A stretch of DNA of 64,000 bases, taken from positions 33,419,001 to 33,483,000 of the forward strand of contig JARDYH010000003.1 in NCBI GenBank assembly GCA_029215795.1, given 5' to 3'. The number at the start of each line of letters is the position of its first letter. Within the stretch, counting starts at the first letter, position 1. Source of the stretch: Anniella stebbinsi (taxonomy: Eukaryota > Chordata > Lepidosauria > Squamata > Anniellidae). The notes below the pieces were generated by a model. It had not been told where the DNA came from. It was given only the letters and a program-made list of their open reading frames with translations, and did not search any database. Of this stretch, positions 10,890 through 21,494 are shown piece after piece. Both the position numbers and the translations under genes were made by a program.

Positions 10890-11260
10890 TCTTCATAAGA
10901 GTTTTGGGCTTTTTTGGGCTGTCACTGCAAGTAGCAACAGCATCAACTGTGTTGGCAGCCTGGTCCCCATTTTGCATCCACCACAATACAGGTGTGAGGG
11001 AGGCAAAGCTCTAAGGATGGTCAGACCCACCTCCGTCCAGTTGGTGTGAGTACTCACTGAGCCATCCTCGCCGCTTACCTGTGTGAGCCGCGCTACGTGA
11101 ACTGTGGGATGGCCCATTGAGCACCCGGGAAGCACAGCAGGCTGTCTGTCTCCTAACCAAGCTGCCAGCACATATTGGCAGCTTGGTTACTTCTGTAATT
11201 CCCAAGTTCTATGAATGGCTGCTTTAAAGCAGTGATGTATGCAACATTCAAGATGTAAAA
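10890..11260. repeat. Second fragment of the hairpin-bearing element
   Basis: Contains a perfect 13-bp hairpin (11155-11167 with 11176-11188, AACCAAGCTGCCA) and the segments GAGTACTCACTGAGCCA and ATGTATGCAACATTCAAG, which are shared with 49.8-50.1 kb. Boundaries uncertain. Confidence 0.45.
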
Positions 11261-12139
11261 GAGCCCAGTAAAGACCCAGACCCATCCCCATCCAGCTCCA
11301 GGGAAGAGTGCTGTGCCACCATCTATCCCCCAGTTTCCTGAAAGTTGTCTCCGCCCCTGAAACAGGCTTCCATTGTTATGCTTTATTCTCAGAGTGCTTT
11401 GTATTTTATTTTTGTGGTGTTTTTCAGCTTACCTAATCACTCTGAGGTGGCTGAGGATGGTGTGAGTGTGTGGGTGTTTCTGTTGCACATCTCTCCATTG
11501 TTCTGCAGCCTCCCAGGCTGCCTATGTCTACTGATCTGAAAAAAACCCTATGGGAGGAATCAACTCACAATGTTTTCCCCTGGACTTTAATTGAAGTCTG
11601 GGAAACCAAGGAGGCTACGGGCTCCCAGAGATAGGATAGTGCAATGAAAAACAGGACACTTGGGAATACTCCTTGGTTATGTCCTCAGCAGGGTAAGCAC
11701 AAGGCACCCAACTCCAACCCATGAGAATTTCTCAAAAATTTCCATCACAATTGAATGTCTTTTGTGAAATCCATTCTGAGGCTCATCAGATGGAGGAGAA
11801 ATTGCTTTTCCTTACTGCGGACTCACTTGCTGGTTCTCTTCTGCTTTCAAAATGAGCACTTTTCACCAAGAAGAGACCAGCAACCACATGGCCTGTAGAT
11901 TTCAATGGCGATAGTACTCTTTAGTGGGCAATTTATAGCACAACCTCAGAAGACTCGGATTAAAACAAGGTTTTTTTTGTCACTCTAAAACTGAGAAAAA
12001 GGTTGGGAGGCACGTGGAAAACAGACAATGTCATCAAAAGGACTTGCAAAAAAATGTGTGACCAGTAATGAGCGTGCAATAAAACACTCATGTGATGACG
12101 CTCTCTGTCTGCATTTCACAGTGCCTTTCATTCTGTCAT
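11261..12139. other. Spacer, nothing recognised
   Basis: Mixed-composition sequence without recognised repeats or coding signal. Confidence 0.35.
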
Positions 12140-12482
12140 CCTGCTCATTGACAGAACTGTTTTTCTTTTCAATTTTCTCAAACTTGCATAAATCCACACT
12201 TGCAAAAATGTGCAAATATGCCCCCATGCGCATTTTCATACTTTAGCCTATAGGGGAAATGCCCCATTTTTTGGCCTTTTTAAATGTATTTTCTATGACT
12301 AAATCTGTGTAAAATGCTGGAAAGCTTTTAAACCAATCAAACAAACAAACAAACAAAAAACAGTCTGCAAGTCCCTGGAATTTGTGTGACTCAGAAAATG
12401 CTGGTCTGCTATGGAATCCACAGGTCAGATTCATAGAAATCTAACTCATTTGATTCCACTGCAGATTTCTCTGACCTCTCTA
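12140..12482. mobile_element. hAT-like element, reverse copy of the 21095 family
   Basis: The right part reads AATCCACAGGTCAGATTCATAG and CATTTGATTCCACTGCAG, then TTTCTCTGACCTCTCTA, matching the reverse complement of the 21095-21469 left end. A middle part (CATGCGCATTTTC, TTTAGCCTATAGGGGAAATGC) is shared with 52.2 kb. Left boundary approximate. Confidence 0.5.
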
Positions 12483-12618
12483 CTCTTGGGTGGGGATGCT
12501 TCTTCGAAGATGACTCATGCTGCAACGTATATATGATGCACCTTCCAAAAATAAAGGACACCTTTTTCTGCTTCTTTGAGACTATTGTTTTACTTACATG
12601 CCAATCTATGCGGACTTG

Positions 12619-13091
12619 GGCCCTTTCTACATCTAAGGGCGTGGGGGGGGGGGGGCTGGGGTTGATCCTGGACTTACTTGCTTCCAGGATCGTCCTCCAG
12701 TTTCCAAATAGGAGGCGTGACATCCCGAAAGCAACAGGGATGTTGCGCCCATTGCGGGTGCCATTTTTTTAAAAAAAGCTGCAGAGAGCAGCGGGTGCGC
12801 AGTGGAAAAGGTAGGGAACTCCCTGTGCGCCCCACCCCCCACCATCGAAGAGGTGGCGGAATTGCTTCCCCCCCCTCCATGGGCATGGAGCCACCCTGCA
12901 TAACTCCATGCCCATTTCACATCCCAGGATGGCAGGAAAAGCAGGATAGCCCCAGTTTCTGCTTTCCCGGGGTGTCCTGGGGTCGTCCCTGGGTCATCCC
13001 CGCTTGCACCCAGGATCTCCTTTGTGTCATTTGGACACACAGGGACAACCCCAGGATGACCCCAGGAAAAATCCCTGGAGTGGAAAGGGCC
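12619..13091. mobile_element. Palindromic MITE, GGCCCTTTC termini with TTG duplication
   Basis: Perfect 9-bp terminal inverted repeats GGCCCTTTC / GAAAGGGCC are flanked on both sides by TTG (12616-12618 and 13092-13094). Inner arms also pair (GATCCTGGA, GGGTCGTCC, GGGACAACCCC, CCCTGGAGTGG). A 3-bp duplication and GGCC start suggest a PIF/Harbinger-like element. No transposase reading frame. A G14 run lies at about 12642-12655. Confidence 0.6.
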
Positions 13092-13207
13092 TTGATCAGT
13101 CAATTAAATCGATGGATTAAATCTCTTTTGTTTAATTAACCAAGATTTCTTTATTCAGTAAAAGCTCTTACCTATAGCTATTCATCCATAAAGGTTTCAG
13201 GATTGGG

Positions 13208-13405
13208 TTTGCCAACCTATCCTGGTCCCGGATTCCAAGGACAACCCCCCCTTCATTGCCAGCTCCAGGTTTTGGAAGACCCTTGGACAAGACACTGTGA
13301 AAGGGGCCCTCCCTCAGTTAGTCTGCCTACTCACCACCATTGACACCAGCTGCTCTTGTCCCTCCTCCTCATCTCTCATCATTGCTTCCTTTTGCTTGCT
13401 TGATA
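13208..13405 (+). repeat. Dispersed repeat R, left part (interrupted)
   Basis: GTCTGCCTACTCACCACCATTGACACC and the preceding CAGCTCCAGGTTTTGGA-type sequence recur near 19.4 kb and 35.9 kb. The repeat resumes at 14700 after the inserted hAT-like element. Family identity unknown. Confidence 0.55.
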
Positions 13406-13413
13406 GTAGAGAA

Positions 13414-14691
13414 TAGGGATGTGCACTGGATCGGACCCGATCCACGATCCGAGTCCGGTCCAGTGGGAAATCGGATAAATTATCCGATTTCCGATCCAAC
13501 AGCTGGATCCGCCGATCCAGTCCGAACCGAACCGATCCGAAAAGGCTCCGAACTGGTTCGGTGGATCGGCGGATCGGTGGGTGCCCACTGGCGCCCACTG
13601 CCGCTTCCATTGGCGGGCGCCAGCGGGCGGCCGCCGATGAAAGTGGACAGCGGGGGGGAGGAGGGGGGCCCTTACCTTTCCGGCCCGTCCGCTCCCATCC
13701 GGCGCCGGCGGCTACTACCAGCGGGCTCCGCGGCCTGCTCCAGGGTGGCGTGCCGGGTGATGTCATCACCCGGCGCGCTACTCGAGAGCAGGCCGCGGAG
13801 CCCACTGGTAGTAGCCGCCGGCGCCGGACAGGAGCGGATGGGCCGGGAAGGTAAGCAGGGGGCGCGCGGAGGGGAGGAGGGGGCACGCGGAGGGGAGGAG
13901 GGGATCCCTTACCTTTCCAGCCCATCCGCTCCCGTCCGGCGCCGGCGGCTACTACCAGCGGGCTCCGCAGCCTGCTCCAGGGTGGCGCGCTGGGTGATCA
14001 CCCGGTGCGCTACTCGAGAGCAAGCCGCAAAGCCGGCTGGCGGTAGCCGCCGGCGCTGGACGGTAGGGAACGGCCCGGAAAGGTGAGGAGGGGGCGCGCG
14101 GAGGGGAGGGGGGGTGCTTACCTTTTAGGGATGCCCGTCCGGCGCCGGCGGCTACTACCAGCGCCTCCGCGGCCTGCTCCAGGGTGGCGCGCCGGGTGAT
14201 CACCCGGTGCCCTACTCTAGAGCAAGCCGCAAAGCCAGCTGGCGGTAGCCGCCAGCGCCGGACGGGAGCGAACGGCCCTAAAAGGTAAGCAGTGGTGGGG
14301 AAGGGGGCTTACCCCCCCCCCGGAGCCGTCCGCTTCTATCCGCGGGCGCCCGCGGACGCCTGCGGATGGAAGCGGACGGTCCCAGGGGGAGTAGGGAGCG
14401 CGGGGGAGGGGGCTTACCTGCCAGGGCCGTCCACAGTGGACGGCCCCGGGGGGGAGGGAGTTAGGCCCCCCCTCAGCCACCCGCCGCCATTTTTTCCTCA
14501 TAGACTTGCATTGCAATGCAAGTCTATGGGGAAAAAAATGGCGGCCGATCCAAAAATTTAAGATTTTTGGATCGGGATCGGACTCGATCCGGTCCGGGGG
14601 GCCTCCAATTTTGTCCGAACCGATCCATGACAAAATTGGAGGTCCCGATCCGGGTCCCGATCCGATCCGGGGGGGTCCGTGCACACCCTTA
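13414..14691. mobile_element. GC-rich hAT-like foldback element with 8-bp TSD
   Basis: Starts TAGGGATGTGCAC, ends GTGCACACCCTTA, and is flanked by perfect duplications GTAGAGAA (13406-13413 and 14692-14699). Subterminal GATCC-rich repeats sit at both ends. The body holds three hairpin units (about 13690-13830, 13930-14075, 14140-14275) built on GGCTACTACCAGCG arms around GGGTGATCACCC or GGGTGATGTCATCACCC centres. A further hairpin lies at 14481-14546 (GACTTGCATTGCAATGCAAG centre). Open frames of up to 248 codons inside are composition artefacts; no transposase is encoded. Confidence 0.85.
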
Positions 14692-14699
14692 GTAGAGAA

Positions 14700-14960
14700 C
14701 CAATGAGCAAGTATGTAGTGGCATCTCCTGCTCCTCCTTCTCACCAACACTGTTGTCTGGATCGGAGCAAGGGGCAGGTGAACAAGCAGGTTGCAATGGT
14801 GAGGAGCAGCAGCAGCTGCTGCAACTCTAGGGGAATCTTGTCAGTGGGTCACTGCTGGGATCTAGGCCCTTGGCTAGTGCCCAGTCTTGCCCAGCCTTGA
14901 TGCCAGCCCTGCCCCCTCGCTTTAGGCACTCCAGCCATTTTCTTCTTAGCCAAGATACAG
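14700..14960 (+). repeat. Dispersed repeat R, right part
   Basis: Continues the 13208-13405 copy after the insertion. CCTTCTCACCAACACTGTTG, CAGGTGAACAAGCAGGTTG and CTAGTGCCCAGTCTTGCC have counterparts at 19.5-19.7 kb and 36.5-36.65 kb. Confidence 0.55.
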
Positions 14961-15526
14961 CGAAGGATCTTTCACCCCTTGTGACCTGCAAGCAAAACAC
15001 ACTCTGGTTGGCCTTCTCCCCTTATATTCCTCAGCTACCCATTCTTGTTGCCCATGTCTTGTTTCTTGCTCTTTAAAACATGGGTGCTTAATGCCACCAT
15101 GTTTATCTTGACAGAGAAGCAGCTGCATTGCTGTGCTACTCACTCCATGGCAGCTGTTTGCCCTTCAAGGCAATGTTTGCAACTGGGACAGAAAGTAACC
15201 GGAGGGGTGGGTGAAGGGAGGTCTCTGCTGGAAGCCTATATAGCTGCTCAACTTGGCTAGGAGGGAGTTGAAGAGCCCCTTTCTCCATGGCATGGTTTGT
15301 GAGGGAATGAGTCAGTGGATGGAAGTAGTGAGGCTGGCATTTTGAGCCCTAGCTCAGTTCAAAATGATGGCCCTTTTGCAAATTAATCACTGGCAAAGGG
15401 CATCAGAAGTTCAAAACATCAACATGAAATGAGTGTGCAGTGTCATATTGAATCTTTGTGGAGCCAGTCCTGCTTACCTGCCTGCTGAAACATAGTCACA
15501 CATCCCACCCAGAAAGCTGTCTTTCT
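14961..15526. other. Spacer, nothing recognised
   Basis: No supported feature. Confidence 0.35.
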
Positions 15527-15627
15527 GGATCAGCCTTCCCCACCATGTCATCATGGCCCAGACCCCAAGGGTGGGGATGATGGGAGTTGTAGTGAAATGC
15601 ATATGGAAGACACCAGGCTGGGGAAGG
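15527..15627. repeat. CAGGGGTGGGG-type palindromic MITE, decayed
   Basis: CAGCCTTCCCCACCATG at the left and GATGGGAGTTGTAGTG with CACCAGGCTGGGGAAGG at the right are the family's paired ends. Confidence 0.6.
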
Positions 15628-16023
15628 AAATGCCCATGCTGTGCTCAGTGAGGCAGCTAGTTGTGGGTCCTACATCCGCAGGCCTTTTCTTCCGTTCCTC
15701 CTCTCCACCTGTATCCCACACTCAGACCTTAAGGTAAGAACTGGCCTCCCCTCAACCTGCATCCACCTAGCAAATCCCCCTGACCAAACAGAGAGGCATG
15801 ACCCCCATGGGGAACCATCATCATGGTGCCCCATCCTTACCCTCCCTGGCTAGAGTCTAATGATCACGCGGGCAGCTCTGCTCTAAGCAACAGTGGCAGG
15901 GATATGCTGCAGTCTAATTTTGCTGTGCCATTTCCAATCTGCCCTCCTCCCTTTGATGATGATGAATGGGGCCTGTCCCATAGAGGTGGAAAGGAAAGAG
16001 CTTGCTTATGAGACACACACATC

Positions 16024-16052
16024 TTCTCTCTCTCTCTCTCTCTCTCTCTCCC
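16024..16052. repeat. (CT)n microsatellite
   Basis: Nearly pure CT dinucleotide run. Confidence 0.9.
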
Positions 16053-16519
16053 TCTACTACAGGGCATTCTCTCATCTGCTGAAGTGTCGGAGCCAGTGAA
16101 AAGAGAAGGTTGTTCTCCAGGGAAAAGAGTAAAATCTCAGAATTGGGGGACAGTGCCAAGAAAGCAGGCTGTTTTCTACTTTGTTCCAACCCCCCCCCCC
16201 ACATTGATGCTATTAGTTCAGCCCCTTGTGGGCCAAACTAGTTCATGAACCAACCACACAATAGCATCTTTAAAAAATTCAATGTCTTGTCCCCACTGCC
16301 TGAGGTCTGGAAGTGGAAATGCTGTCCTAAGCATATCAATAGTGCAGCACATCCACCCATCATGCACAGTAAATAGCTCACTTGCTCCCTCCCTTTCCTT
16401 TTTTACTATGGCGGTGGGGTGTGTGTGGGGAGAACATTCAGACAGTCGGCTTGAAGGACGGAGGAATGGATACACTTGCCACTCAGTCTGCATGATCTGC
16501 ATCAAGGCTGGACCACTGG
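16053..16519. other. Spacer with C homopolymer
   Basis: A C10 run at about 16190-16200; otherwise nothing recognised. Confidence 0.35.
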
Positions 16520-16687
16520 CAGCCATCTGAGGGGAGCCTGGAGCCAAGCCAAAAAGACCAAAGAGCAAGTCAGGCCCAGAGGATAAACCAGGAGGCAATG
16601 TCAACAAGCAAGCCAGGAGTCAGGGATGAAGGACCAGCTAAAGCCAAAGGACAGACCCAAAGGCAGGATCTAGAAGCAAGCTAGACA

Positions 16688-17005
16688 CTGGGATCTCAGA
16701 GAAATCAGCAACAGATTCAAATAAGTTCAGAGTTTTGTGAATCTGACCCATGGAATATGCAGCAGACTGGCTTTTTCCAAGACACACAGATTCTGTGGAC
16801 TTGCAGACCTTTTTTTTTTTTTTTTTTAAACCTTTGGGGTTGGATTTGCACTTTCACTAATGTGCATTGGTGCAAGTTGAATGCAATTCTTGTACATCCC
16901 TCAAAAAACAACAACAACACCTGATTCCCTGAGTGAGCGGACAACAGAATGAAAGAAGCCTGACAATCCATGAGACACAGATAGAACAAAACCCAGACAT
17001 CCTTA
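16688..17005. mobile_element. hAT-like element (21095 family)
   Basis: Left end CTGGGATCTCAGAGAAATC and right end CAGACATCCTTA correspond to the 21095-21469 copy. The interior GTGAATCTGACCCATGGA, GCAGACTGGC and CTTGCAGACC also match. Flanks GCTAGACA and GCTAGAAG share six leading bases, a likely decayed 8-bp duplication. It contains a poly-T run of about 18 (16810-16827). Confidence 0.6.
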
Positions 17006-17020
17006 GCTAGAAGTCAAAAC

Positions 17021-17340
17021 TAGGCTGACCGTCTGAAAAGGAGGACAGGGCTCATATAACTTTAACAGTTGTAGAGAAAAGGGAATTTCAACCAGTGTCA
17101 TTTGTATGCAATTAGTTCCTGGTGATATTCCCTCTTCATCACAACAGTTAAAGTTGCAGGGGCCCTGCCTTCTTTTGTATATGGTCACTCTAGTATAGTG
17201 CCTGCACCTTTAACAGTTGTGATGAAGAGGGAATTTCACCAGGAACTAATTGCATACAAATGACACCTGCTGAAATTCCCTTTCCTCTACAACTGTTAAA
17301 GTTATATGAGCCCTGTCCTCCTTTTCAGATGGTCAGCCTA
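17021..17340. mobile_element. Palindromic hAT MITE, TAGGCTGACC ends, perfect 8-bp TSD
   Basis: Ends TAGGCTGACC / GGTCAGCCTA are perfect inverted repeats, flanked by GTCAAAAC on both sides (17013-17020, 17341-17348). The two halves form one long foldback (CTTTAACAGTTGT, GAGGGAATTTCACCAGG and complements). No coding capacity. Same family as 50504-50827. Confidence 0.85.
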
Positions 17341-17394
17341 GTCAAAACAGAAGAGCAGCTCAGGTCCAGAAACCAAGCCAGATGTCTGCTTTGC

Positions 17395-17560
17395 TCTGCT
17401 TTAGGCAGGCAGTAAAGAAGGACCTGTTCTGTCAGGCTTTAAATGTTTTATGTTTTTGCTACTCTTTAATTGTAATGTCACTTTTTAATTGTTCCTTGGG
17501 TTTTATGTGAAGTGTTAATGTCTTTATTGTACATTGCCCCCAGCATCTGCTCGACAGTGA
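17395..17560 (+). repeat. L2-like LINE 3' fragment (tentative)
   Basis: AAGAAGGACCTGTTCTGTCAGGC followed by a T-rich stretch and TTGTACATTGCCCCCAGC resembles the end of the L2 coding region and its 3'UTR. Weak similarity. Confidence 0.35.
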
Positions 17561-17977
17561 GTGCAGCTTTTCAGGACCAAGGCTACAGGAACACACCGTT
17601 GTTGCTAAAGCAAGACTCCAGAGAAACAGGAAGCCTTTTATACTCCTTCCTGCCTAGGAACATCCAGTGACCAACTTGGGTGGGCGGAATCAGTCCAAGG
17701 CATTCTGTAGTTCAGTGATTCACCACTCGGGGAAGTGGCAAACAGCAACTGGTACTTTTATCTCTCAGTGTGGTCCTATGCGTCTTTCTGCAGTGCTGAC
17801 CATGGTAGCCTGCATGACTACAGTAACAAGCAAACAGGGCAAGCAAAGTTAACCTATCCTTTACAGATATGGGTTTTTAGTTTAGCCCACAAGGATAGCT
17901 GTCAAACTACTCCCCTGCCTCCCCCCACCCCTCTGTTAGCTGACAAACCCACTGTTTTGAAACTTTTGGAACCTCTT
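17561..17977. other. Spacer, nothing recognised
   Basis: No supported feature. Confidence 0.35.
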
Positions 17978-18773
17978 AACGTAAAAAATTAATAGCCACA
18001 AAATGCCTGGACCTACCTTTCTGAAATTTCTCACAGATAAGTACCTCACACCCATCTGCCACTTGGGTAAGTTTCATGTTTCTATCTTTAAAAATAAAAA
18101 AGTTAAATGGGTTTCTCTCCTCATTCCTCCCAAAATACTTTGCCATTACGCACTTGAAGCTATGCTTCTGAAATTTCTCACACATGTCAACCAAAGTGGT
18201 ATCTGTAATGGGGTCAAGTTTCATTTTTGGATCTTTAAAAATAAAAAAGTTGAAGGCATAACTGTCTTTCCCCCACTGCTACCCATTTTTCAAAAATTAA
18301 TTGCCACCAAAGGCAAGCACCTATGGTTCTGAAATTCCACACACATGAGTCCCAACATACCATCTGCAATGTGGCAAAGTTTCATGTGTGGATCTTTAAA
18401 AATAAAAAAGTTATAGGCATTCCTGGTTCATTAGTAAAAAATTCATAGCCACAAAATGCCTGGAGCTATCTTTCTGAAATTTCTCACACAGATGTAACTC
18501 TAACCTATCTGCAATGTGGCCATGTTTCATCCTTCTAACTTTTTAAATAAAAATGTTATAGGCATTTTTGTAACATAATACCAGGCTATGGGGAAAATCA
18601 TTCAAAATGGCATCTCATTTTCCGATTTTTTCCGATTAAAATCGGAGACAAAAATATCGTATCAGAAAAAAACAGATCACCAAGTTACCATATTGGAATC
18701 ATGTACCAGATGTCTGATAGCCTCTGATTTTAATCGGTATCAGATATCGGATCTGATACGATGCACATCCCTA
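17978..18773. mobile_element. AT-rich hAT-like element with ~150-bp internal tandem units
   Basis: The right end GATACGATGCACATCCCTA is the family terminus. Four imperfect copies of a unit that opens TTCTGAAATT and contains AAAATAAAAAAGTT begin at 18019, 18166, 18327 and 18472. Subterminal TCCGATTTT / AAAATCGG repeats precede the right end. The left terminus is not found, so the copy is probably truncated. Confidence 0.65.
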
Positions 18774-19074
18774 ATATTTATTGCCATTATGAAGACTTGA
18801 CAGACACTGCCTTGCACTCGATAGCCTGAAGTTAGCATACAGAGCTCCATTTATGTCTCGCTGGTCTTTCCTTGGTCTGTGACTCTCTGGTCACCATCTT
18901 GTCCCCCCCCCCCCCAATCATTGGTAAACGATTTGTCTAAAAGGGATCCATGTTCTTGAAGGACCAGTGACTTAAATTATGATGATGAATTAGAAGGGCT
19001 CTTGTCCTTTCTTTCTAGCATCATTTGGTGAAAAAGAAAAGGAAAGTGGACTTGCAACCAAAGTGTGAAGTTAT

Positions 19075-19770
19075 GCCTAGTCAGGATTCCAGCCAGTCAT
19101 GCCCTTTTTAAACATACTCCATTCCATACCCCCTCCTTCCATGTTTTTGGTCCCCCCCACTAACCAGTGTCCAGTGGCCACTGAGCATGCTCAGTGTTCA
19201 TGGGGCTGATTTGGGGGGGGGTCCCCTTTAGGGTTTTAGAAGTGTATTTATACATCTGCAAATGTTGGGGTTCTTCCCAAGCCTGTTGCTACCTCCTTCG
19301 CTTGCATGGATGGTGCTATTTGGGCTACATAAGGTTTGGCCTTCAGAGAATGAGTTTTCTCTTAATATCTAAGATCCTTTAATACAAGAGACCCTTGGCA
19401 ACTCTTCTTGGCCTTCCCAGGTAGGGCCAGTTCCAGGTTTCGGAGAATCCTTGGGCAAGAAGACACCCTGAATGGCCCCCCTCCAGGAGTCTACCTCCTC
19501 ACCACCATTCTCATCAGCTGCTATTGTTTCTCATCCTCTTTCTCATCATTGGTACCACTTGACAGACAGACAGACAGAGAGCAAGTAGGCAGTGGCGTCA
19601 ACCTCTGCTCCTGTCTGGGCCAGGACAAGAGGCAGGTAAACAAGCAAGTGAAGAGAAAGGGTCACTCCAGGGTGCGCTTGCCAGGGGGGTCCTGCTGGAG
19701 TGTGGCTCCTCAGGAGGTGCCTATTCATGCCTACTCTTCACACAGGTCCTGTTCCCAGGACTGAACTGCC
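19075..19770 (+). repeat. Dispersed repeat R
   Basis: GGATTCCAGCCAGTCATGCCC, GGGCTACATAAGG, GTCTACCTCCTCACCACC and CAGGTAAACAAGC recur near 13.3-14.9 kb and 35.9-37.1 kb in the same order. No coding capacity. Family unknown. Confidence 0.5.
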
Positions 19771-20269
19771 TCTCACAAGTATTTATTTTATTTTGCCTAG
19801 ATGTCCACATCCTGAAGTGCCCATGTCTGCAAGATTAAAAAACAAAAGAAAACTCTGTCCACAGCTTTCAGGAAATCTTATTTCACAGTCAAGGAACAAA
19901 CAACCCGATCTTGTCACCAGCACAGAGTTGCTCAGCCAGGAGGAAAGAAGAGTGTGCCTGTTCGTGCATTTGTGTGGAGCTGCTAACAATTCATCTGGGC
20001 AGGATTCCACCCCCCCCACACACACACACACCCTAGCCTTCCCACTGAAATGACGTTTAACACAATCAACGTCTTTCCTAAACATCTCCCTCAATTTCAC
20101 ATTTCAAAATGTGCTCTCTCTTTTTTTAAAAAAGAATCAGTATGAATGATGACATTTTGCCAAATTTGTACTGAAATTCGTCAAAGCGCCTCATCTCAGA
20201 TACCTCTGTCTAGAAGCATATTAAGAGACTCCTATGGTGCTTCTAGATGGAAAGGGGTTGTGAGAAAAC
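19771..20269. other. Spacer with short (CA)n
   Basis: A C/CA run lies at about 20010-20032. Nothing else seen. Confidence 0.35.
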
Positions 20270-20426
20270 CAATGCAGGCTGGTGGCTCTGATGCCAGGGG
20301 GGTGGAACATCCCTTGAGAACCCTCAAGGAGCTTTCAACACCTTGGATAGTTTCTTGGACTGGTTCTGACTGAAACCCAGAGGGGATTCGCTGCCCGGCT
20401 GACATCAGAACCACCAGCCTGCACTG
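20270..20426. mobile_element. Palindromic MITE, CAGTGCAGGCTGGTGG ends
   Basis: The left end CAATGCAGGCTGGTGGCTC and the reverse complement of the right end (CAGTGCAGGCTGGTGGTTC) match over about 28 bases. Flanking 8-mers GAGAAAAC and AATAAAAC agree at 6 of 8, hinting at a hAT-type duplication. Further copies at 34279 and 34649. Confidence 0.65.
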
Positions 20427-20649
20427 AATAAAACTGAATAGAAACTGTGTACAAATTGGAATTTGTACAGCCCCCTTGGGCAGCCCAAGGGCTGAGTCAG
20501 AGCTCTTGCATGGATCTGATTCATTTCAATGGGATTTCCATAATAGAACTTGGGAACACAGGCCTCGGCCCATTCAATATTATCTATCATGACTAGCAGC
20601 AACTTTCTGGAGTCTCAGGCAAGGTCACCACTTCATACATGCGCCCCCA

Positions 20650-20990
20650 AGAAAACAACAGAGGGCACCAATTTGCATAAAATTGGCATGTGGTAATTTG
20701 TATGTATAATTCCAAACCTAGAAAGAATCACTAAAATTTAAATAGAATACAACCCATCTCACTACAGTGGGGCAAGCTGTAACCAGGTGACCCATGTTCC
20801 TACTCAGCCTGTTGTCCAGGCATAAACTGAGGATGGGCAACTTCAAGGCCCCTGCTGGCTCTCCATTCTCATGGTTCTTTATCTTTAAACTGGACATGGA
20901 CTAGGCAGCTCTTCAAATAGAGGTGGGTACTTTCCAATAAAGGACTGTCCACTGTCCTTTGCAATGTAGGACAGACATGTGGCCACCCTA
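20650..20990. repeat. Dispersed repeat S (TAGGGTGGCCA end)
   Basis: CATCTCACTACAGTGGGGCAAG, CTCAGCCTGTTGTCCAGG, GGATGGGCAACTTCAAGG and GACATGTGGCCACCCTA recur in order near 42.8-43.1 kb and 58.7-59.0 kb. The end (rc TAGGGTGGCC) suggests a hAT-like element. Confidence 0.6.
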
Positions 20991-21017
20991 ATTTCGGTAG
21001 GCAGAGATCTTCCCCAT

Positions 21018-21094
21018 TACCAACTACTGGAATCTTTTAACCGGAGAAAGGGATTGAACCGAGGACCTTCTGTGTACCAAGAAAGTCTTCTACC
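21018..21094 (-). repeat. SINE fragment, interrupted
   Basis: GGGATTGAACCGAGGACCTTCTG and GTCTTCTACC are the B-box region of the tRNA-derived SINE in reverse. The remainder (ACTGAGGGATGCCCC) resumes after 21469. Confidence 0.6.
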
Positions 21095-21469
21095 TAGGGA
21101 TGTTGGATAAATCTGCAATGGAATCAAACGAATTTGAATTTCTATGAATCTGACCCACAGATTCTGCATCAGGGCAGCTTTTCTAGAGTTGCATGGATTC
21201 AGCAGACTTGCAATTTGTTTAAAAAATGTAAATTTAGTCATAGAAATTATGTATAATCATAATAATAATAATGGCTAAAAGATACATTTCCACAGTAGGG
21301 TAAAGCATAAAAATGCACATGGTGGGGATTTGCGCATTTATCCAAGTGCAGATTTGTGCAAATTGGGGAAATTGAAGGGAGGGAATCAGATTCCGTCAAT
21401 TTGTGGATGATGGAACGAAAGGGACCTCACAATCCATGAAATGCAGATGGAATGGATTTTACATCCCTA
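21095..21469. mobile_element. hAT-like element inserted in a SINE, near-perfect 8-bp TSD
   Basis: Starts TAGGGATGTTGG and ends TACATCCCTA. Flanks are CTTCTACC (21087-21094) and TTTCTACC (21470-21477), 7 of 8 identical. The interruption falls inside SINE sequence, so the boundaries are independently supported. AT-rich interior without reading frame. Confidence 0.75.
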
Positions 21470-21494
21470 TTTCTACCACTGAGGGATGCCCCCT

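Larger units (their letters stand above)
16520..17420. repeat. Older dispersed repeat hosting two insertions
   Basis: The segments 16520-16687, 17006-17020 and 17341-17420 read as one purine-rich sequence (AAGCCAAAGGACAGACCC, GAAACCAAGCCAG) split by a hAT-like element and a palindromic MITE. It may be part of an LTR element, but no LTR structure is proven. Confidence 0.35.

Noticed and set aside
13340..14086. Long open frames (248 and 203 codons on opposite strands)
   Set aside because: They lie within a GC-rich palindromic transposon, where few stop codons occur by composition. The translations are low-complexity R/P/G/A-rich and mirror each other on both strands.
19020..19112. Apparent terminal exon after TTTCTTTCTAG, containing KKKRKV
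   Set aside because: The downstream part is dispersed repeat R (shared with 36.75 kb), so the frame is probably chance.
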